This document shows, piece by piece, positions 22,563 to 33,493 of a DNA stretch of 64,000 bases. Source of the DNA: Cryptomeria japonica (taxonomy: Eukaryota; Streptophyta; Pinopsida; Cupressales; Cupressaceae); contig NC_081410.1 of NCBI RefSeq assembly GCF_030272615.1, positions 184,869,619 to 184,933,618 on the forward strand, given 5' to 3'. Positions within the stretch are counted from its first letter, which is position 1; each line of letters starts with the position of its first letter. The translations under genes and the position numbers were made by a program. A model generated the notes under the pieces. The model saw nothing but the letters and a program-made list of their open reading frames with translations, searched no databases and was not told where the DNA came from.

Positions 22563-22738
22563 GTAGCGCATATGCGCTGTTTATAGTAGAAATAACGCAT
22601 ACGTGTTATTTATAGTAAACATAGCGTGTATGTGATGTTTATAGTTAAGATAGAGCGTACACGCTTCTTACACCATAAGTACCCCATACGCTCTTTTTAT
22701 ACCATAAGTACCCCATACGCGCTTTTGACTATTTAGGC
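22563..22738. repeat. 29-bp tandem repeat with palindromic core, six units
   Basis: Units start at 22563, 22592, 22621, 22650, 22681 and 22710 (spacing 29, 29, 29, 31, 29). The first unit has the perfect palindrome AGCGCATATGCGCT. Later units carry decayed versions (CGCATACGTG, GCGTACACGC, CATACGCGC). The rest of the unit is TTTATAGTA-like. Confidence 0.8.
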
Positions 22739-22739
22739 T

Positions 22740-24955
22740 TGGAAATAGGCCTGGATGACAAAGCTATAGTTTTGAAGTTTGATTTCCCTCCATTTCCCTC
22801 CTTTTTGACGTGTTTTATTTTATCAACTTGGTTTCTCGACTTTGGCATCATCATGTTTACACTTCATCAAGTGGGTATTTCTAAAATTGCCACCATATTT
22901 TTACCCATCTTCTGAGCGTTCTAACCATATAATGTTTTTACAATTTGAACAACAATAACAAATTATTATTGAATTTCTCTTTCCGGTGTCTCCATAGTTC
23001 TCACGGACATAGGTGCATCATTTTTTTAATAACTTTTGATATACTCATCCAAATTTTAAAAACTTTATATATTATTGTAGTGCACTTGATTCTTTAAATT
23101 TTTTTTTAAAAAATGTATTTTCGATGTTTAGTGCAACTTATGCTTCACGCACGAACAGGTACCTAATTTTTCAGGATGTGCTCGATTGGAAAAATCATAA
23201 AAAACAAAATACACAACAAAAAATTACAAAAAATTACACATCTTCTAGTGCTCACTCTTAACTATCTTTCTGCCAAAGGGTTTGTCAAAATACTAAATCT
23301 AACTATGACTTTTTTTATGCGCACGTCAGACACTATGTTATCTTTTTCAGAAAAAAATCAGGGTCTGTTTGTTGTGCGTGAAGGATTTGACCCCCTTAAT
23401 CTTATCCAATTTTGAAAAAGTTTAGTAGTTTGGAAACTAGATTCAGAGTACTGCAATATTTGTTCTTTGATTATCTTCATATCTTGAGTGGATGACTTTC
23501 AAATTTTGCCTCCAAGTTCAGGTTCACCTGATTTCACAAAAAATTGTCCACTTATACCCCCCTTTTTGACCACCATCTTTGTGCACTTACCCTCATCGAC
23601 CTTAAATACAAATACAATAGGTCAGTAAGACATCACAAAACCTAAAAATCTTATAGAGATTACAAACATATCGGTTCAATCATAACCATTGGATTACATA
23701 GCAATCAACTACACATTGTTCTAGACAACTTCAACCGCTCCTCGATCACCGCATATCGAATCCTATAGCTCATCACGTGTTTTCCACTTCATGCTATGCA
23801 TTTGCTCATCCCCAAGATAAACGATTATATTCATGCAGGAAAACCACTTTTAAACTCATCATGTGCATTATGCATACGTGGCATCTTCATCTCCGATCAT
23901 CATAACCGAGTCACCAAGCTCCATCGGTTAGGGTTCTGCATATCAATTGGCTAGGGTTACTGATTGATCACTCTGCTTCAAATACCAATACTGGTTTCAT
24001 CACTTCTTTACTACAGGTTGCATTACTTCATCACTACTGGTTACAATACAACTCCATTATCGGTTACTATTGACATCAATGACAACACTATACTTCATCA
24101 ATGCAATCTTCATGCAATGCCAACATAGAGCAGATGGTTTGGGCATGTGGATGCAGATGTGAAACTAATTGCGAAGAATCAATTGGGTTTGGGTTGATGG
24201 GTATTTGAATGGCGCACAATTCAAGAAGAAGATTAGTGTGATAGGGATAAGCTCATAAGATAGGGGAAAGCTCAATTTGATAGGATAAAAGCTTAGTTTA
24301 CTGGGACATTCCTTATTCATGGTTTGAGAAAAACTCATCATCTTGTGAACAGGAAAGTGAATGTGGACACGAATATAGTGGCTAAGTGGTGAATTAAGTC
24401 CTACATCATGAATGAAATATGAATCAATGTCAAGAGGGGAGGGGATAAGCAATCCAACGGGAACATCCTACACAGATACCCATAGGTGGAGTAAACCCAT
24501 CATATGACTTAAAAGGATTACAAATGTGGAACTGGGTAGGCAGATAATGGATTAGGGGTGAATTCATTCCTAACATCGCTAATGAAATATGGAGGTTGGG
24601 TGGGATGATGTAGGGTGAGGCGGTAATATGGAAGTTACAATGTTTGAATGGAAAGGATATGGGTCGACATATAATGTGGTAGTTAGGTAACCAATTAATG
24701 GCTTACATTGCAAAATATGGATATTGGGCGAGTGAGATGATCATCCAAAGAGATGATGGATTTGATTTATTTACCTTGATGCTAGAAACTGGGTGTTCAC
24801 CAAGGTACTTTCCCATAGCGCCACAAAGTGGTTTTCACTGATGGGCGAATTGATTTTTCTTTATTTTTTTGCTTTTTTCACTTTTGTTTTGTATTTTTTT
24901 ATGCTTTTCTATTTTTTTTAATCATTAATTATTTTTTGAAAACTGATAACCTTTG
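22740..24955. other. Intergenic sequence containing one copy of a dispersed repeat
   Basis: No coding frame is convincing. Positions 23020-23590 resemble 43590-44350 (for example AGTTTGGAAACTAGATTC against AGTTTAGAAACTAGATTG, both preceded by TTTGACCC). 23600-24955 should hold the 3' LTR of the minus-strand Gypsy element that ends at 24960. I could not match it to the LTR at 41699-42954. Confidence 0.4.
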
Positions 24956-24959
24956 AAGA

Positions 24960-25999
24960 CTAGGCATAGAATCTCTTCAGATGCATGATGTTCATGGGCT
25001 CATCTAAAGGATATCTTTTAGGGGCACCCAACTAGTAGGATTCTGATCTATAATTTGTTGTGATCACATAGGGTCCAAGCCAATTAGGCTCAAATTTTCC
25101 TTTCTTTTCTCAATCTTGGAGATTCTTCCAATATTGCATAAACACTAGGTCAATAATATCAAATTCTCGGGTTCTAACTTTCTTGTTGTATATTAGCAAT
25201 AGGCAGTTCTGGTATACTCGAAGATGATTCAAGGCCTTGAGACACCTTTCATTTAGCACTTCTATCTCTTGCAATCTAGCAACTTTGTATTCTTCATCAT
25301 GTAGAAAATTTTGCAGCAATACCTTAAGTGAAGGAAACTCGCATCTCAAGGGGGAGGATGACTTCAAAATCAAAGAGAGTATGGAGTGGCTCCTGTAGGG
25401 GTACAAATTCTTGTGCGGTAGGCCCAAATAGTAGGATGGAGTTGCAAGTGCAAATCACGACAAACTTCATTGACTATTTTCTTCAATATTTTGATAAGTT
25501 TTATTTGAAGCCTCTGCTTGACTGTTACCTTGTGGGTAATATGGGCTGGAAAAGCGATGTTGAATGGAAAATTTCCAGCATATCTCTTTGACATCCTAGT
25601 TTTTGAAGGGTCTACAATTGTCTGTAATGATAACCTTAGGAATTCCATAGTGGTAGATCAGGTAGTTTAGGATGAACTTGGAAATTTGTTTGCCAGTGGT
25701 AAAAGTGAGGGGCATGGCTTCCACCCAATTGGTAAAGTATTCTGTAGCAGTTATTATGAATTTATGACCATTGGATGAGCTGGGGTGGATTTTCCCTATG
25801 AGATTGAGCCCCCACTAAGAAAAGGGTCAAGATGTGAAACAATTGAAAATCCTGAGAGGGTGCATGAATCTTGTCACCATGTTTCTGACAAGGGATACAT
25901 TTCTTCACATAATGATATGCATCTTCTTTCATTGTAGGCCAATAGTATTTTGTGCGCAAGAGATTCTTAGCTAGAGTGAGATTGCTTCAGTGTCCTCCA
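24960..25999 (-). pseudogene. Gypsy integrase
   Basis: The minus strand shows the HHCC zinc domain (GICGGH, then RTKYYWPTMKEDAYHYVKKC and PCQKHGD, about 26000-25870). In the catalytic core, LNLIGKIHPSSSNGHKFI has Asn where the first Asp is expected, and ITDNCRPF has the second Asp. The C-terminal part (25427-25110) has EVLNERCLKALNHL and then KGKFEPNWLGPYVI, ending HLKRFYA at the stop 24962-24960. Frameshifts separate these blocks. Length and order fit a complete but inactive Tat-type integrase. Confidence 0.75.
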
Positions 26000-26768
26000 C
26001 AAATACCTTTGTGCACTTCACATAGTTCCCATTCAACCTCCCCTTTTCCTAAACACCTTAGGAGGGATCCATCAAAATGACTTCGAAAGAGGCTATCACC
26101 AAGGATAGTGTATTAGGCGGATCGACTAATGAAAGTTTGTTTCTCGGGTTTAGTGAGATGAGGGGGGATAATGTTGTCTCATAGGTAGGCAAAAGTTTCT
26201 TGGTACCAATGGGGAATTAGGACCAACAAGGATGCACATCGATTCTGACGCGGGGACATCATATGCCAATACTAGAAGTTCTCAACTAGGAACTGACACT
26301 TTTGACTATTTGTCAGCATCTGCAAGAGGGAACCAATTGTAGCCATGACATCGGTAGCTTTGTTGTTTGTCCTAGGAATCTAATCAAACTAAATGAGGGT
26401 AAAATATTGTTTGATATCTTCAACCATGCTGCAATAGGGAAGCAACCTATCATCCTTAGTCTAATACTCATCGTTTACCTAATTAATGAAAAGTTGAGAA
26501 TCACCATAGACATGTTTCTCTATGATTTTGTATTGGATAGCCAAGCGGAGGCCCATGATGAGTGCTTCATATTCTACTATGTTGTTTGTGCATGCAAAGG
26601 CTATCTTGTATGACTTAGGGATGCAAAATCCTTGAGGTGTTATTAACAAGATGCCTTCCCCCGATCCATTTTGTGTATAGGAACCACCAAAGTATAACTA
26701 CCATTTTGAAGATGTTGTGACAGTCAGGATGGAGTCATCGGGAAACTTTGTGATAAGGGGTGATCACA
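26000..26768 (-). pseudogene. Second (archaeal-type) RNase H of the Gypsy element
   Basis: The minus strand reads KW, stop, LYFGGSYTQNGSGEGILL (about 26700-26640), the typical start of the extra RNase H of Tat elements. The usual FDGS has become FGGS, which removes the first catalytic Asp. ACTNNIVEYEALIMGLRLA (about 26600-26540) supplies the conserved Glu, and HVYGDSQLFIN (about 26510-26480) the second Asp. Several stops follow. Its presence after the first RNase H places the element in the Tat/Ogre lineage. Confidence 0.75.
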
Positions 26769-28016
26769 TTATAGAGGAGCATCCACCAGTTGATCAGCTA
26801 TAACTTGTCCTTTGATTGCTTTATAGTTTACATATTCAATGTCAAATTCACTCAAGAGAATGACCCATTTTGTTGTGTGCCTAGTGAGAGAAGCTTTAAA
26901 CAACAAGTACTTAAGGGGATCAATCTTTGTTGTCAAATTGGTCTTGTTGTTAAGCATATAGTGCCATAATTTTTGTATGCTGAAAACAAGCACAAGGCAA
27001 GTTCTTTCTATAGGAGTATAATTAAGTTCATACCCCACAAGAGTACGATTGATGTAGTATATTACATGTTCTTGGCCTTGGTCATCTGTTTGTGCAAGTA
27101 GTGCCCCCAATGCCACTATAGTTGTTGATATGTACAAAAGGAGAGGTTTTACTAGAGTTGGTGGCATAAGAGCTGGAGGGGAGACTAGATATTCTTTTAG
27201 CTTATCAAAGGCCTTTTGACATAAGCAGCCCCATTTAAATTTGGTATCCTTGGGCAAGAGATGTGTGAATGGGTGACACTTGTCTGCTAGCTATGCAATG
27301 AATCTATAGATTGATTGAAGTTTCTCTTGAAGGATGCAAAGTTGTTTGAGTGTCTTTAGAGGAGGAATTTCCATTATTGCTTTCATTTTGGTCGTGTCCA
27401 CTTCTATGCCTCTATGAGAGACTATAAACCCTAGGAGCTTTCCTGATGTAAACTCAAAAACACATTTCTTAGGGTTTAGACATAGCTTATATTTATCAAG
27501 TCTCTCAAAGATCTTCCTTAGGACTAGAATGTGCTCATCTCTTGTTTTTTATTTTCCTAAGAGATCATCCACATAGTCTTCCATTATATTGTACAAAAGG
27601 TCATGGAAGATAGTGGTCATTGCTCTTTTATAGGTTTCTCTTGCATTCTTGAGACCAAAGGGCATAACATGATATCAAAAGGTGCCCCAAGGAGTTGTGA
27701 ATGTTGTCTTATGTTGATCTTCTTCTGTAATTCTAATATGATTGTAACCGAAAAACCCATCCATTAAGGAGAGCATCTCATGTCTTGTCGTGAGATCAAC
27801 TATCATGTCTATATTTGGAAAAGGAAAGTCATCTTTCAAACATTCTTTATTAAGGTCTCTGAAATCTATACAGATTCTGATACCCCTAGAGGCTTTTCCA
27901 ATAGGTACAATATTTGAAACCCACTTAGGATAGTCTATGGGTTTGATGAATTTGACATCGAGCATCTTTGGGAGTTCTTTAACTAAGAGGGCAACTAGTG
28001 GATGCATATTGCGCAA
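26769..28016 (-). pseudogene. Gypsy reverse transcriptase and first RNase H
   Basis: RT begins ELPKMLDVKFIKPIDYPKWV and GIRICIDFRDLNKECLKDDF (28000-27820), followed by RHEMLSLMDGFFGYNHI. The active site is EDYVDDLLG, with YVDD coded by 27564-27575. After frame breaks, KKCVFEFTSGKLLGFIVSHRG marks the end of RT. The 162-codon frame at 27257-26769 is the RNase H: KPLLLYISTTIVALGALLAQ, HVIYYINRTL and ELNYTPIERTCLVLVFS. Its expected first Asp (YxDAS) is changed (LYISTT). Stops at about 27672, 27548 and 27288 interrupt the polyprotein. Confidence 0.85.
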
Positions 28017-28600
28017 CTTTTGTTAGACAATTTTGGCGGTTGGTCAAACTACAAGGTTGTTCACTACTAATTCGGAATCAATGCCTGACATGGCAATATA
28101 TGACTAGGAAAAGTTGATTTGTGTCTCCTGTGGAAAAATCATGAAGCTTTTCTTCTCTTGATCTATGAGAGATTTAGCAATAAACGCATTCTTTGGTTTG
28201 TCCTCTATACTGATGTTGATGGTGTTTTTTTCCTCAATTAGTAGAGGTGATTTTTCTTTATATGGGGAAACCATGGTAGGTAAGTCAAGATCCCCAACTT
28301 ATAGCACCTGATCCAAGTTTTTACTAGAAGATGTGTCCTTTATTTTTACTTCTTATGTGTCTAAAGGTGCCTTAGGGAGGTTTTCACCTAGGGACTTTTC
28401 ATTTTTCTTTTCATTTTTGTGACTGAGGGAATTGAATTAACTACCAAAGTACGCCTTTGAGTGATTTTGAATCCCATTTACAGTTGTGTGGTTCTCAAGG
28501 TCTTGCATGTTGAGTAGTGCTAGGAGAGCATCATCATTAACACATATGTAAAGAATGGGTTGTTCTCATTGGTCCCAATCAATAAGTTCAGGTCCACAAG

Positions 28601-28951
28601 TCAGAGTTTAGATGAAGTGGATGGTGTAATGGGGGTGATAGTATTAATGTTGACATCCTCAAATATGTCATCAAGGTATTTGAAACACATTTTGTGGAAT
28701 TCATCTTTGTCGAAGTCTTCTACTTTAGTAGGAGAGTCTGGCAGGGCGCTAGTAACAATGATCTTAGGTACAGGTGAGTAACCCAAGCCTCTGTTATGCT
28801 TGTATGAGATTGGAAAGATGGGTGCTTTTCTACCTTTTTCTTGTGGTCCAAGACCATGTCCTTTGTAACCCATCTTATCTACCATAGTGGATGCCTTAGG
28901 ATACATCTCTTTAGGTATGTCTGCTAGTGATTCTTCCTCTTCCCAATACAA
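28601..28951 (-). pseudogene. G-patch-like linker between protease and RT
   Basis: The minus frame of 116 codons contains MVDKMGYKGHGLGPQEKG and then NRGLGYSP. The spacing of G-Y-x-G-x-G-L-G is that of a G-patch, a short glycine-rich RNA- or protein-binding motif found between protease and RT in some plant Gypsy elements. The C-terminal half is acidic. It belongs to the same polyprotein as the protease and RT. Confidence 0.55.
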
Positions 28952-29179
28952 CCAATAAGTGATAGTAGTTTCTAAGTTTTCTTCATCAAGTGGGCCCCAC
29001 TACTAGAAGGTGGTTTTCTTGCACTTAATGAGGGTTTACTTGGTTTCTTGATTTCTTTTGGCTTTCCATATGACTTGGGAGAGGCAAGAGTTGACCTATA
29101 AAGATCATTTTGAAGGGTATACTATCCATAACCATTATCGATGATCTTGACCTTGACCTCGGGTTGAGAGGAAATGGAT

Positions 29180-29949
29180 GCAATATTTGAGGGATCAGAT
29201 GGAGGTGGTGGAGTGGGTGAATTGAGTGGACAATGATAGGGATTATTCCCTTCAAGAAGTTTGCAATATTGGAAAGGTTGCAGGTCAATGGGGATGGTGA
29301 TTTCTCTACCATTGAAAGGGAATTTTAGTCATTGATGGTAGGTAGATGGGATGTCTTGAATAGAATGGATCCATGGGAAGCCAAGGAGAATATTATATGG
29401 GAGATCAAGGTCCAAGAACTAGCATGTTGTATCCACCACTACATGGTCCACTTTAAGAGGTAGTGTTATGGTGCCTTCAAAAACTCTTTCTGCATCATCA
29501 TAAGCTTTTATTGTGGTATTTTTGAATAGATCAACTAGGTCTTTAAAGATTCTTAGTTGTTTAATTAACTTGTATGTACAAAGATTTAATCTAGATCCAC
29601 CGTCTATAAGGACCCTCTTGATTTTGTGTTTTTGGATAAAATCTTCAATGTGGAGGGGTTTTTTGTGAAATGGATCGTCAAAGGGTGTGTCTTTAGATGT
29701 GAACACAAGGTGATGTTGTGCAACAAGGTTACCTATGAGGGCTTGGAATTGAGAAAAGTTTATGTTATCTGGGACACAAGACTCTAGGAGTGCTTGTTCA
29801 AGGATCTCTTTGTGAACAGGGGATGTCTTAAGAAGCTCAAGGATGGAGATCTGTGTAGGTGTTTTGTCGAGATGATCAAGGATATCGTAGCGATGGGTGC
29901 ATGATATGGGGGGTTGTGCGAGAGGTGGAAGAGATCCTTGGACAATCAC
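29180..29949 (-). pseudogene. Gypsy aspartic protease region
   Basis: A 176-codon minus-strand frame (29949-29419) carries KRVLIDGGSRLNLCTYKLI near 29600. This is the protease active-site loop in the D-G-G-S form common in this lineage. KAYDDAERVFEGTITLPL, a beta-hairpin typical of retropepsins, follows. After a stop at 29418 the fold continues YNILLGFPWIHSIQDIPS, the second conserved strand. One stop and at least one further stop make it inactive. Confidence 0.75.
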
Positions 29950-29999
29950 TCTTCCTCTACAAGTAGTGACATTACAGTTATTTGGAGGGTAGGAGGTGG

Positions 30000-31304
30000 A
30001 AGGTGCAGCACCTTGAATGACTATATTGCTTTGGGAGGATCGATTAGATAACTACAGAGGGATAACACATTGGATGGTGACTCTAGGTCTATGAGGGGCG
30101 GGAGGGGGATCATCTCCTTGGATTGTGATGGTGTTGGCATGAGTATTGACAGGTTCTATGCCACCTACCAAGGAATCAAAGCCAGATATGTAATTGGTGT
30201 AGTCATAATTGACAGCATGACATGTTTAGGACAAGTACATTTTAAGTTTATCATTCGAGTTACCAGGTTTGGTAGTATCGACCTCAATGTCACCTTTGTC
30301 AATAAGGTCTTGGATGTAATTATTTAGTTTCATACACTTTCATGTATCACGACCATTGACACGATGGTATTCACAGTATTCATTTTTATTATACCACCAG
30401 GTTTTGGGTTGATTTGGATCAAAAGGACATGTGATTGGAAATACAACAGTGCCAGCCTTGACTAGCTTTTGGAAGATGACCTCAATATGCTCAACAAGTA
30501 GGGTGTAATCTTGTTGGGATTAATTGTTTGAGTGAGGAGGTCGACCTTGGATGGAGGGATTATTTTGGGGTTGCGATTGATTGTGAGGATTGTATTGATT
30601 ATTGAAGAATTTGTTGTTAGTAGTGGGCTTGGATGGGGTGGCAACAATTTGGACACACTTGGCGTCAGTGAATCCATCATTGACAATATTTTTGTTCTTA
30701 GACTAATACTTTGGCTTATCATTGTAGGAGGAGGAACCTTTGTTGGGTTTTTGATAATATTTTAATGTTCCTTCCTCTAAGAGGAAACCTTCTAAGGATA
30801 AGCCTTTCTTAGATATTTCTTCAAAAGTGTCCAAACATTGACAAGTCCAGGGTTTAGACAGTTCAGGTACCAAGTTGCGTTGAAATAATTCAACTTGATA
30901 TGACTTTGGTATGTCCCACAAGAACTTATTGATAATATGTTGTCATCTTTGAAGGAAGTTGGCAAAGGTTTCTCTGGACCTCTTTTTTGTATTGCATAAG
31001 TCCATCATAGAAGCATCATTCTCAATATTGTAGGCATAGTAAGACACAAAATTTTCTGCAAAGTCTGGGAAAGACTTGATGGAGCCATGGGGTAACACAA
31101 AAAACCAAGTGAGGGCATCCCCGCTAAGACTTTTAGAAAAAATTCTTCTAAGATAGATGTCACTATAAGAGACCTCTTGACATAGAATATTAAATTCATG
31201 AACATGGTCTCTAGGATCACCCTTGCCCTTATAATTTTCAAACTTGGGCATTTCAAAACCTAGAGGATAGGGTGCAACTGAGATTGAGGGTTCATAAGGA
31301 CAAG
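30000..31304 (-). pseudogene. Gypsy gag, capsid and zinc-finger-like part
   Basis: Left of the nested insertion, the minus strand reads FEMPKFENYKGKGDPRDHV, the start of the Retrotrans_gag capsid domain, then LSGDALTWFFVLPHGSI, SFPDFAENFVSYY and RETFANFLQR (31260-30950). After a frame break come SYQVELFQRNL and SKKGLSLEGFLLEEGT. Around 30331-30381 a Cys-His motif YCEYHRVNGRDT, stop, KC precedes LNNYIQDLIDKG, the usual C-terminal feature of Tat-type gags. The frame contains several stops and shifts. Confidence 0.75.
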
Positions 31305-31309
31305 GACAC
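31305..31309 (+). repeat. Target-site duplication GACAC, left copy
   Basis: It precedes TGTAGCGTCC. The identical 5 bp follow the other LTR at 38276-38280. Confidence 0.9.
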
Positions 31310-32510
31310 TGTAGCGTCCTAAAATTGTGACACTTGCAATTTCGACTGCATTTGGGTCTTCACGATGGCGGTGCAACGTTGAACCTGAATGGAGACCCTG
31401 AAACCTGTTTACGACACCAAAAACTGCATCTTTTTGCACCTTGGCTTGATCCCTCCTTGCACCCTGCTATCCCGAGGGGTGGGACCATGGCGCCTAGCGC
31501 CCTGGTCCCCGGCCCTATTTTGGGCCCGGCCTCTTGTTGGGCATCGAGTCTTGAAGTTTGCAAATTGGAAAATATTGTTTCTAGGTCGGCCTAAGGTCGG
31601 GAAAATCAGTCTCTCAACCCTAATTGACAAGTATATAAACTACTTTTCCTCTCCTAGAAAGGGAGGGAGGAAATAAGCAAGAGCAAGACGCGGAAGCGAT
31701 ATTAAAACATTCAAACATTCAAACATTCAAGTATTCCTTCAAGCAATTGAGTATTCTAAGTCTCCATTCAAGGCTAGGTGTTGCATTCAAGACAAGGATT
31801 CAACCATTGAAGAGGAGATCACATACAACATACAACATACTACATACATTACACCTTCACATGTAAGAATACAAACATTCTTACAACAAGGTACCAGTAC
31901 TTGTTTACATTACAAACATTTACATTTACAACATTCACGTTTCTTGGTTAATTCCAAAACTGGGGTTTGACCTAAAGGCAAACCCCTAATCCCTAACCCC
32001 CCAATCGTCCTCTCTTTTATGTGTGTAGGTTGTAGGTACACGGCTGTAATTGAAGATCTGGAATCCTTGTGCAGAGATGAACATATCCCCCTTCGTTTCA
32101 CGGATTTTTCGGAGGACCGTGTGCACTCTGGGCGCCATCGTTCTGTCAACTTTCGCTCAAATTTGCAGAACAACATTGTCTCGACATTTTACTGCTAATT
32201 CCAGGTCCACAGCTTCATCCCATATCCCTATCTCTGTTTATAAGCAAATCTTTCTTACTTTACATGCATTCCTAGTTCAATCATTCTATCTACATTCTTT
32301 ACAAAAGAGGGTATCCTTGATGTCTTAACCTTGAAACTCATTTAGAATCCAGTCTTGCATTGTGGGGGATTGGATCTTGTGGGTTTCAACCCCTCTTTTG
32401 AATGTAAAGTCTCTCCTAAGTGAAAACCATCAACCCTAGCGACCTCCCTTCTCTCTCCTTGGAGTTGGGGGGGGGGGAGAATGACTAGGGTTCAATTTTT
32501 CCGCTTTACA
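31310..32510 (+). repeat. 5' LTR of the nested element
   Basis: 1,201 bp. AAGTATATAAACTAC near 31630 is a good TATA box. By eye I count about 48 differences from the 3' LTR (roughly 4%), mostly C/T and G/A transitions, as expected from decay of methylated cytosines after insertion. The short open frames on both strands within it also occur in the other LTR and have no recognisable domain. Confidence 0.9.
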
Positions 32511-32535
32511 TTTTGGTGAACCTGACGTGAACATC
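32511..32535 (+). other. Primer-binding-site region of the nested element
   Basis: TTTTGGTGAACCTGACGTGA lies directly after the LTR end, the place where tRNA priming occurs. The matching tRNA was not identified. Confidence 0.55.
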
Positions 32536-33493
32536 CTAATTCTGATTATTCATGGTTAGATCTAAAAAATTTGCTTCCTTAATTACACTTTTTCATGTTT
32601 GATCTTTTGCAAATTTTAGAGGTTAATTGCATAAAAAACCCTAAAATTTTCTTTTTAGTAATTAAGCTTGTGAAATGTTTAATTGTTAATGCTTGATTCA
32701 AATCTACCCTTCTATTGCAAATTGTCAATTCATATTTGTGCTTTAATTCTGAAAATTAAGTGGTTAAGTGTCAAAACCCTAATTTTTAGAACCCTCTTGA
32801 TTCAACCTTTGATTGATAATTTCACTGATCAAAACACCTCCAAATCGGCTGTAACTTTGGATTCCGCAACAAAATCACAATATCTTTCATCCCTGAAAAT
32901 TTGGAAAAAAGTGGCGAGGACCGTGTGCACCCCGAGCGCCATCGTCCCCGACATTTTTTCTGAAATTTCGGGAGCTAGATCTCACTGTATTTTTCTGCTA
33001 AAATCCAGAATTTTGGTTGATTTTATCAATTCTAACACTTTCAAAATTAAAGTCAAAGTGGGTCTAGTGATTGCTTGGATAAAGGCTTATAATCATTCAA
33101 AAATTGTTGAAATTAAAATTCATATCAAAATTGTGTTCCTTACTATCCTAAATCTGAAGTGTTTGTTAGCATTCACTCGAAATTTTAGTGCTTTATTCAA
33201 ATTTTTACAATTTGTGACTTTTGAAATTAAGTGTTTAATTGCGGCAACTTTGATTTCTGCTCTCAAATTTGAATTTTGCATGAAATTGAGTCAACTTTTA
33301 AATTTCAAAGCCTGCATTGCTTTCAGTATTCCCTCTAAAATCATAAAATTCAAAATTTGCATTTTTCAACAATCTTGGTAAGGTTCAATTTTGAGATTGC
33401 AACTTTAATTTGGCCTATCTACAGATCGTAAAATCACTCAATTTTTTCAGATTAGCTTTAAAATCATCATAACTTTCATCTCCACAAATAAAC
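32536..33493 (+). other. Leader of the nested element
   Basis: About 960 bp between primer site and gag. It includes a 232-codon frame (32683-33381) without a known domain, which is AT-rich and probably not translated. A ~40-bp stretch at about 32917-32955 (GAGGACCGTGTGCACCCCGA and on) repeats a stretch of the LTR at about 32110-32150. Confidence 0.5.

Noticed and set aside
32683-33381. 232-codon frame in the nested element leader as an extra gene
   Set aside because: It is low-complexity, Lys/Ile/Phe-rich, has no domain, and lies where an untranslated leader is expected.
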